A DNA stretch of 64,000 nucleotides from Oopsacas minuta (Eukaryota > Porifera > Hexactinellida > Lyssacinosida > Leucopsacidae): positions 1 through 64,000 of the forward strand of contig JAKMXF010000349.1 of the NCBI GenBank assembly GCA_024704765.1, given 5' to 3'. Positions 55,918 through 64,000 of the stretch are shown piece by piece. Position 1 is the stretch's first letter, and each line of letters opens with the position of its first letter. The position numbers and the translations under genes are program-made. The notes under the pieces were generated by a model that was not told the origin of the DNA, ran no database searches, and worked only from the letters and a program-made list of their open reading frames with translations.

Positions 55918-58598
55918 CTGATCGTAGGCGTTTACTTCGCCAAAACGAATCTCAGGAAGAAAGAGTGGATCGTCTTTACATACAAAGGGACCGACAAGTT
56001 TTGAGAGCTTCCCAATCTGACTACGAGACTCCTCAGCGCTTAAAACACCAGTGATCTCGAGCTGATCTCAGAGAAAGTGAATCTGCAGATAGCTCCGCTG
56101 AGAGATTTGAGTAGTAAAGCTAATCTCAGAAGCAAAGGCTGAACACAAGCACATTGTTAGTCTGAAGTCTCGGGTTGAGTTATATGCTACAAGTAGTCAT
56201 TAATTTTAAGAGATTTCTCAACTTAGCTCTATCGTAATTTATATGTGAGGTTAGTGATACCATCCTATCCCAACATTCACTCGGTTACATGTCCTTTAGC
56301 TTAGATTTATGCGATGCAATGTTTTCTGAAAGTGAAAAACTATCTACTAGCACCACGGCATGTATTAAGTTCTCCTTCTGTTGCAACGCTAAGCTTGGTA
56401 TGTATACGTTCTGTATACATGGGGTAGTACACCATTTAATTGATAGATTAATCCCCGAAGTTGGAGAGCCGCCTAAATTCGCTCAAATATATATCCATGA
56501 AGGCACTCCAGATGCTGAGTTAGAAAACCTTCAGAGGTACTTGGGCGTAACCTGTCGCCCTGAATTAAAAAGATTAAAACAGATGTTACATTATGCCAAC
56601 CCCTATGTTTCTTGCTTTAGACATGCTATAGATCATATGCGTAACATGAATACAATGGATATACATCTCACTATCCTAGAATGTGGTATTGGAGATCCAA
56701 GAACAGCTCTGCCGACATTGTTCTGAATGTCAGACATGGCGGAATGAAAACATAACAGAATTACACCGTTCTTATTATTCATTCCATTATGTATTGTTAT
56801 TCCCCTTGGTTGTGAAGGACGACTTAATATCCCAAATAGTGAAAGTTAAGGTACTGTCACAGCACTAGACTTCTACTGCTACCGACTGATGGTTAGAAGT
56901 GGATTTAATCACTTACACCTCTCTGGCAGGCTATTTCACCAATGAATCGTTGATATGTATACCAGAATTTAGCAGCAGAAACTTAACTATTTATAGTTAC
57001 ATCAGCACATCCGAGTTGATCTATACAGCGAATTAGCTGATGCTCTTGCTAGAAACTTTATCAAGACGCAATGACACTTTTCCGGAGGTATGGAAAACCT
57101 CATATATTTGTTACGTTTACCTGTAATTCCCTTTGGTCTGAAATATCTAATGGTCTTCTGATTTGCTAGAAAACGAACGATAGACCTGACATAACTGTGC
57201 GAGTTTTTAGATTAAAATTACGAGAACTCGTAAGCAATAACCTCAAAAACTTATCATTGGTAGACCGTATGATCCATGGTCCGTATGGACATGTTCTTCG
57301 CCTTTACCACAACTGCCAAGGATGGTATAGACGTAGAGAACACTTACATACTGTAGAGTAGGTGGTATTAATCTAGATAATAGATGAATGTACCTTACAA
57401 TCCGTATCTGTTGTTAATGTTGAAATCCGTACCACAGTATTGGCAGTTAAGTACCTATATAAGTATGTTTATGAAGGTTCGATAGATCCATTACTAAGAT
57501 CCGTTCTTGTAAAGATAGTGGTAAATCCGGAGAGAATAATGAAATTCATAATTATAAAGAACCAAGATATGTTTTTGCATGTGAAGCCTGCTATAGAATA
57601 TGCTTCTTTGGACTCTATGCAAATTTGCCACGCGTAAGGCTAGTTCTTCGTCTGAAGAATAAGCAAAGCATTGGGTTCAAGGGAACTGTTGTTATTAATG
57701 CTGTGGTGGGAAACTTGGGCCATTCCACGCTAATGGGATGGTTCTTGGCTAACCAAAAATTACCATCTGCCCGATAATATTCCTACATAAATTTTCTCGA
57801 ACACTTTGTAATTGATAAAATTAAGGGAGAATGAAAGGGGCGAGTGAAAGGGTTCGGTACAACAATTGACCAAGTGTATTCCCCTCATTCAGGTTAGGGT
57901 AAGAGGTTCTATATGAGAATGCTATTGAACTATGTTACTGGTTGTACTAGCTTTAGTATATCCGTACTCTTCCCAACGGTACCGTTTGTGATACATTTAA
58001 GGATGGCGTCTGTAAGCGAGGATTGTTAGAGGATTACTATGAATAAGATATGTGTTAGATGAAGCTAATTCTGTGGAAAAATCCACTGCCATCAATTTTC
58101 TTTCAGAATTTCTAAATTTCATTACACCTAATGGTATGCCACAACATCGCCTATTCTTGAAACAATTTGCATCAAATATTTTATTGCGAAAGCTTGATCT
58201 CATGAAGGCTTATGTAATGCTACTCGCTTGATTGTGACGGCATTTTAAATCGATATTGACGCAGAAATCGCCACAGGCGTATACAAAGGTGAACGTGTGC
58301 TTATACAACGATACTCTTACTTTGTCTGAATCTGAACCTCCTTTTATTCTCAGAGAATTCCCTATCCCCTTAGCCAATTGCCTAACTGTAAATAAAGGTC
58401 AAGGACAGAGTTTGGATACCTTGGGTATATGTCTCCGATCCCTGTTTCAATTATTAACTATGGACAGCTTTATGTTGCATTAAGCAGGGTCACAAATCCA
58501 ATAGGATTGAAAGTTATGGTGTGTCCACCTCATAATCAACTACAGGAGGAGTATGGATTAGAAATGTAGTCTATAGGGAAGTGTTTAAAACATTGTGA
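55918..58598 (+). pseudogene. Helitron Rep/helicase, decayed, HUH region deleted
   Basis: Rolling-circle transposon protein. In order: the basic N-terminus (LLRQNESQEERVDRLYIQRD), the Helitron-like N domain (FCIHGVVHHLIDRLIPEVGE, PPKFAQIYIHEGT, LKQMLHYANPYVSCFRHAI), DFYCYRLMVRSGFNHLHLSG, YGKPHIFVTFTCNSLWSEI, RPDITVRVFRLKLREL, then directly MIHGPYG and AVKYLYKYVYEG. In relatives the HUH catalytic segment lies between VFHLKL and MIHGPCG; it is missing here. The PIF1-like helicase end survives: RFYMRMLLNYVTG, EGLCNATRLIV, FPIPLANCLTVNKGQGQSLD, GQLYVALSRVTNPIGLKVMV and RNVVYREVF before the stop at 58596. Stops and frame changes are many. The 5' TC and 3' CTRR ends were not found. Confidence 0.88.
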
Positions 58599-58623
58599 GA
58601 CTAATCAACTATCACAAATATGA

Positions 58624-59345
58624 AGTCATGCAATTGTTAGTGAAGTTAATGGAAAAGAGTTTTTGAAATTACCCTCTCAACAACTTGTTAATATAACTCG
58701 CCCACCCAATTCCAACATTGAGATCATAGAGGCCTCTCTGCTACACGCATATCTTTGTGTCTCATTTATCATCTAGACTCAGGTTACAAAGGATGGTCGC
58801 CAATTAACACAAACGTGCAAGCGTCAATGAAACACATTAGATCCGTCATTGAAGATAAGTGTAGTATTGGTGTGAACATTCCTTCAAGCCATGGTGGTGT
58901 TCCGACAACTGGAAATGTGGCGCGTGACTGTTTTATGGATAAGAGAGATTTCCAGAAATGGGTTACATCTTCAATTGATCCCGTTCACAAACCAGAACTT
59001 GAAATAATTCAAACCAATCTATCAGTAATTTTGAGGCTGGTCAACAGTGGTGAACAGATCAACTATAATAAGTTTGCGGAATTATGCAAAGAAACATCAA
59101 TCCTCTAAGAGTTCCCTTGGGCAACTAGAAACCTTCCATGCATAAATTACTTTCCCATTATTTCCATATAATTCATCTTCATAATGGAGGATACGGTTGG
59201 AAAAATCTTTCAGAAGAATGCCTAGAAGGCTGTAACAAGCATGTACGACATTTTTCGTGAAAATTTAGCTCGTAAGACATCCTTAGTAGCATTGTAGGTG
59301 ATGTATTAGTCCGGATATTGTATAATAGTTCTCCAATACTGGTAT
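58624..59345 (+). pseudogene. RAG1-like transposase, copy 3, C-terminal fragment
   Basis: Begins in the middle of the RAG1-like core, 25 bp after the Helitron stop: SEVNGKEFLKLPSQQ, HAYLCV, LIYHLDSGYKGWSP, HGGVPTTGNVARDCFMDKRD and LEIIQTNLSVILRLVNSG. After a stop at 59106 come HKLLSHYFHIIHL-type sequence, GYGWKNLSEECLEGCNK (the Glu equivalent to E962) and ENLARKTSL. It is closer to copy 2 than to copy 1. The first two catalytic Asp regions are absent, and there are no termini or 5-bp duplication. Confidence 0.88.
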
Positions 59346-59867
59346 AAAATCTTTCAAAACAACAAAGGTAACTGTGAATCAAGTCACTAATTGAGTACAA
59401 TAATACTTTATTTAATAATAGACTTATGAAATTATCAAATGACTCGTTAGTTTCTATAATACTAAGTATCTACTTTTGTTAGCAAGAGAAATACATAATA
59501 TTGGTTGCTTACTCGCTATGAATATAGTGGTTGAATTACTTGTTATTATCATTATTACCGACACATAAAATTCGTTTAATTAAATTTTAAAAGGTGAATT
59601 CGTTTGAGAAATTTTAAGAGATCTTATTAAACTCAAAACCGTGTGAACAAATGTCTCATTTTCACAACCACACACAAAAACTAACTATAACCCCCTATTT
59701 GAATACAAGAATCTCCTGCCGTGTTTACACCCTGATATGATACCAAAAATTATCCATCAATCAACTGTTCTAGTATTGATGCTCCTAATAGCTTAAATTC
59801 TTCTTTATCCGACTTCCCTTCTGATGAAGAGGACACAGATATTTTAGTCGATACCAGAGACATTTCA
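59346..59867. other. Unassigned spacer
   Basis: A+T-rich; no recognised coding sequence. The frame around 59790-59865 (SDFPSDEEDTDILVD) may be the acidic N-terminus of the following recombinase gene. Confidence 0.4.
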
Positions 59868-62116
59868 ACATTCAGCGTCTTAAGAATCTTATTTCTGAAA
59901 ATTTCTTTCTAGCATTCCAAGGTTATCCAAAATTTATTACAACCAGCTGGGCGGTTCAAAATCAGAAAGATCCGTGAGCATCGACATCGCAAACATTTGT
60001 CATATAATAAATAGTGTTGGCGAGAAACAATTTTTTGTTGTCAATTCTATAAACAAATATATTACTAAAGAATCTAAATCAGGCAAGGCCCCCATTACTG
60101 TGCATTCGAGAGTTCGATCGCTCTTCAGATTTACCGATTATCTAAGAAATCATGAAAATAATATTCTTCCTTCCCCAGATTTTGAACGTTTGCATAAGGG
60201 AGTTGAAAAATCTTTGGTGGGTCAAAGAAATAAGAGGATGAAATCTGTAATGTCGATAAACAGAAACAACTTTGAACATACTACCCAGGTTGTACAGAAG
60301 TGGAGAAATAGAAGGCACAAATATGAGCACATGGATCTATTCGAATCGTATACAAATTTTTCCAATCCCCTCTCAAAAGATCCATATTGTAGATGAGAAA
60401 CTATCTAATCTGTGAGATAATTATTCCAAACGCTCAACGAGCAGGGATAATATCTGGTATGTTGATCCAAGAGGTTGAGGAGGCCAGGTCACTTGATGAT
60501 TCTGAACATCTTCAAATCCATGTTGCGAATCATAAGACCGGACACATCCAATGCGCAAGTATTTTTCTCTATTCTTCCACATTTCGTGCTCTTAAAATAT
60601 TCACACAGATCATTCTTCCGAAATTGGAGATTTATTCCTCGGGAAAATCTAACCTAGGGCCTTATAGTCCAGTTTTCCAGATATTTGAAGGCAAAAATGT
60701 GGAGAGCTCCTTGGTAACCCCCTTTATTAGAAGGTGTTTGAAAGATATGGAAATTCAATACTTTGGCACTGTTACAGATTTTAGACGTGCTGCCGCATCC
60801 TTGACTGGTAGGCATAAACCCCATCTTGTAGAAGCAATGTCGCTTTTCTTAGGACACAGTCGCCGAGCTCACGACAAATATTATCGGATACAGTTTGGCC
60901 ATTTCGGATTGATTGATGCATTTATTGAGCTCGAAAAATTGCAGACGGATCCATTTATTGAGAAATCTGATGTGAGTGACCCTACTGTTGCTCTTTTGAC
61001 TACCTTTCTTGATTCTTCTAACTTTTTAAATTGTTCTACCTTGGTTCCTCAGGATGATTTGTTATTTGATCCGCTTTCTCCTACTATTTTAGAATTCACT
61101 ACCAATTCGACTATTTTGTCTCTTCTAAATCACCCTGTATCTGATTATCAAACGGAGACAATTATTTCACAACTCAATTACAGTTGTTCAAATGTGTCTC
61201 CTCTGAATAATTCTTTACTTGATGGTAATAGAATGTCTATTGTTTCAGAATTAGCATCCAGTTGTCCTTCAGCTGTATCACTTCATTCTGAAACTTTTAA
61301 CTCTCCTGAACACTCCCCTTTTATTGCTTCTAGCCCTAAAAAACAAGATTCTGTCCTTAATGCCTCTATGAATCGGCATGAATCTCAACAGGATAGCGAC
61401 AAATCGGTATTAGATTCTGGAAATTCTTTTGTTAGGAGTGATCGAATATTTCTCAAAGAATTTTCTATTCAAATTCCTCAACTTAATATCCGTACATTGC
61501 AAAGTGCTAAGTCCACTAATAGCAGTTTGACGAACCATGTATGTATTAATGATATGCGAAATATCAGAAAGAGTCTATTCTCTCTTAAGTCTGACGAGAC
61601 CTTATTTTTTAACGTTTTCCAAAATTCATTTCCCGTGTCGAATATCACCCACCTGTTTCCAAGGCAGAAGTAACCCATAAGGCACATAATACCTCAGAGT
61701 TTATTCCAGTTTTATTGCGCTTAAAGTCTAGGCATACAGGTGATGTATATCAGAAGATATACGCTAAATTCCGAACGGTTGGAAATGTATTGAAAAGCTG
61801 CGATGGGAACATTCTTCAAACCTTACTCCTTCTACTAAATCGCGATTAGAGTTAACTTTTGAAATCGGACATCATAAGAGTATTTTCTTCTACGGAAAAG
61901 TGAGAATTTTTTTTTCTAGTATTCTCAGATATGATATCAAGAATTAGTGAACGTAAGATTGTTAGAAAAATCGAAATTTTAGATCGATCATACTCTAGTG
62001 CAGAATTATCTACACTTATTGATAAATTACATTCTTCTTCTTCATTATCTACCATAGATAAAAGGATATTCAATAAAGTACGTTCGATGGGATATGCATT
62101 GCGTAAACAGCACTGA
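59868..62116 (+). pseudogene. Tyrosine recombinase (Crypton-like) gene, two main frames
   Basis: Site-specific recombinase that would move its element through a circular intermediate. 59974-60396 encodes the core-binding domain (FFVVNSINKYITKES, VHSRVRSLFRFTDYL). 60393-61673 encodes the catalytic domain in another frame: NAQRAGIISGM (Arg16 of that frame), ANHKTG (Lys48), TDFRRAAASLTGRH (Arg131, the usual His of HxxR is Thr128) and LFLGHSRRAHDKYY (His155, nucleophile Tyr164). A Ser/Asn-rich tail follows; coding continues after a shift near 61660 (FIPVLLRLKSRHTGD) and at 61931-62116 (SERKIVRKIEILDRSYS). The two main frames overlap by the four bases ATGA. I place it near metazoan Cryptons; a decayed DIRS-type origin is less likely, as no reverse transcriptase is nearby. 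Confidence 0.82.
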
Positions 62117-63689
62117 TTCTCTTATCACAAATTTCCTACATTACATTTCGAATTCATAGTCCTTGAAATTTTCAATAATTGAGTTTTATTAAAAAATTTC
62201 AAACATTTTCATAGGTAAAAATTGTATCAATCTCATAGCTGTTGGGTTTTTATGCTTGTACTGCAGACGTTGATTATTGAAGAATTCATATTTCTTTCGC
62301 TTATTGTACGATTTACTTTGTTGATTCTCAAAGTGTTGAACCGTTTCACATTTCTCGCACGCGTGAAATTTTCCGATAGTTGGATTTTTTTATTGTATTC
62401 CTATATAACATTTGTTTTATTCTTTAGACTATCCCTGTATAAATTTGTTAACTAGGGTAACAATTTCTTGAAAATTGTTTGATCAACTATTTTATGAGTA
62501 TTTCTCCAATATTTGGCTTCATTTCACGTGTTGAGTAATGTCACATCAGTTTTGTCATAATCTTGTATTGCATTCTTGTTCATTACATTACCTAAGCGGC
62601 AAAACTATGTCTAGTATGACATGAAGCTATGGATAATACTTTGATCGACTGCAAGGCAATTATTGTATTGAGTATCGTCGATTTCCGTACTATTTTTTTA
62701 TATTGATACATCAATTTGTATAGAAATTTTTGAGCAAAACAAATTGTCTCTAATACATATATATTTGAGGTGACCTCTGCTTATTGCTCAACTCTCTGTC
62801 TAATGTATTATTATGAATTGTAGCAGGTCCTGATCGTTTTGAAATGTCTTTAGATTGATGATCAAATTCCTCTAGTTAATCAAAAGCATAGTGTCATGTA
62901 TTCATGCTAAAGTTGTATTTTGGCTGACTAGATCAAAAGATTAATTTTCTACTATTCGAACAGTTAATAATTCATCATGTCTGATTGAATCATTCAACAG
63001 ATACAGTGAAAGACATTTCATCGGGAGACGGATAAACGTGAGACGCACTTAATTGGGACATTCGGTTATACGTGACAAAATTCCGACTTCGATGACTTCC
63101 CGATTAAGTGTCTTCCACTGTGCTTCACATATTTTTGATTTATCCACAAGTATATGCTTCTATATTTTGCCTAAAATTCTGGAGTGTACAAGTCCCGATA
63201 ACAGAGTTTGCAACGTATAATGGGAGTCTTGTTGCACTTTACTTCTCGTTTACTCAATCTGCAATCTATAGTATTGCCTGTTAATGTGAATTGTGCATAA
63301 TCCAAGCGCTTTCTATGTTTTCTAATGAATTCATGGACTGGAGATACAAATTTCCCCAAATACATTCATTAATTTTTGTGGAAATGTAAAATCTTTGCTC
63401 GTTTTCGAAAGTAGATTAAGTCTATGGTCGAATTTGACTGTATTTATGCCCAAGAATATTTTGCTATTTCAATCAGTCAGATACTAGTCTGAAACTTTAG
63501 GTAAACGTACGACTATGCTAATACCATTTCTTTGAGACCTTAATTTTATGGAATACAATATGAGCACCAATCGTGCATTAGTTTGAATATATTAGGGACT
63601 TTGCAACACTTGATTTGACGATTGTATATTGTCGTTACTTATTTTCCTTTCTCTACAAAATTTGAAATTTCATCAGATTCCAGGTTATA
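62117..63689. other. Unassigned; small minus-strand frame at 63171-63365
   Basis: A 64-codon minus-strand frame ends in CNKTPIIRCKLCYRDLYTPE with a CxxC pair but matches no family I know. The rest has no recognised signal. Confidence 0.35.
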
Positions 63690-64000
63690 CGAGTGGTACT
63701 CAATAACCTTTGAGCCTAAGAATCAAAAAGTATCAATCTGTATTTATATTTACTATAATTGTTCGAAATAGCATCACTTAGCTTGAATACACTTGTTCAT
63801 TCGTTTAACCAAGCTTGAATAGCTCTTCAAATTCATTTTTCGTTGATGTCTCCGATTATATCTTTGAGGGACCCCAGGATCAGAATTTGGTGAAGATTTC
63901 TGCCTCTAAGGTATTTTTTATTCTATGAAAGAGCCAGAAGTCGCAGGGTGCTAGATCTGGAGAATAAGGGGGGGTAGAAAAATATGTAATCCTGATTCTT
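63690..64000 (-). mobile_element. mariner A family, second copy, cut by window end
   Basis: From CGAGTGGTACTCAATAACC at 63690 (TA before it) the sequence follows 16320-16632 closely to the last base of the window, including the C-terminal end of the minus-strand transposase (AWLN/ELFK region, then SPDLAPCDFW-type sequence near 63925). Several indels distinguish it from the first copy. The rest lies outside. Confidence 0.93.

Noticed and set aside
1-64000. CRISPR arrays, bacterial operons, riboswitches, tRNA or rRNA genes
   Set aside because: The tandem repeats have no spacer structure, the coding content is eukaryotic, and I saw no tRNA B-box (GGTTCGAATCC-like) in a cloverleaf context or any rRNA core sequence.

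Overview
The window is metazoan nuclear DNA: clearly A+T-rich, dominated by transposable elements, with only two intact cellular genes. The TE mix (Tc1/mariner, pogo/Tigger, several hAT types, Ginger, Helitron, a tyrosine-recombinase element, a Mutator-like relic and RAG1-like/Transib-type elements), plus a PPP1R14-family inhibitor known only from animals, points to an animal. The abundance of Tc1/mariner and of a family I associate with arthropod genomes suggests an invertebrate; the species cannot be fixed from the sequence.

Layout. 1-11.4 kb: satellite DNA (three arrays with ~173-175-bp monomers and one ~60-bp array), broken by a Tc1 insertion and by a second Tc1 relic that itself received a hAT. 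12.9-16.2 kb: a RAG1-like DNA transposon with complete termini. 16.3-24.7 kb: a mariner split by a Tc1, a hAT zinc-finger scrap, a pogo element, an unclassified element with ~115-bp inverted repeats, and a nearly intact Tc1. 25.2-32.9 kb: a ZMYM1-like hAT, a DUF4817-type mariner relative, another Tc1 and a Mutator-like relic. 33.4-36.3 kb: a second, longer RAG1-like transposon. 37.2-38.0 kb: mariner fragment. 38.6-39.7 kb: intact mitochondrial pyruvate dehydrogenase E1-beta (PDHB). 45.5-45.9 kb: intact PPP1R14-type inhibitor. 48.0-50.6 kb: Ginger element with ~160-bp inverted repeats. 51.4-53.9 kb: a MITE and a mariner. 55.9-59.3 kb: Helitron relic followed at once by a third RAG1-like fragment. 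59.9-62.1 kb: tyrosine recombinase. 63.7 kb to the end: a second copy of the split mariner.

The most interesting system is the RAG1-like transposon family. Two copies (12936-16174 and 33382-36306) each begin and end with CACAGTG, the consensus heptamer of vertebrate V(D)J recombination signals. Each is flanked by a perfect 5-bp target duplication (CATGG; CTCTG), and each keeps the three residues that align with RAG1 D600, D708 and E962. In both copies a second shared block lies at different distances from the heptamer at the two ends, which recalls asymmetric 12/23 signals. No RAG2-like gene is present. All transposase genes here carry stops, frameshifts or deletions, so no autonomous element is intact; the Tc1 at 23318-24661 comes closest (one missing base).

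Alignments were made by eye from recalled family motifs. Boundaries of pseudogenes are approximate; boundaries with TIR plus TSD are exact to within a base or two.
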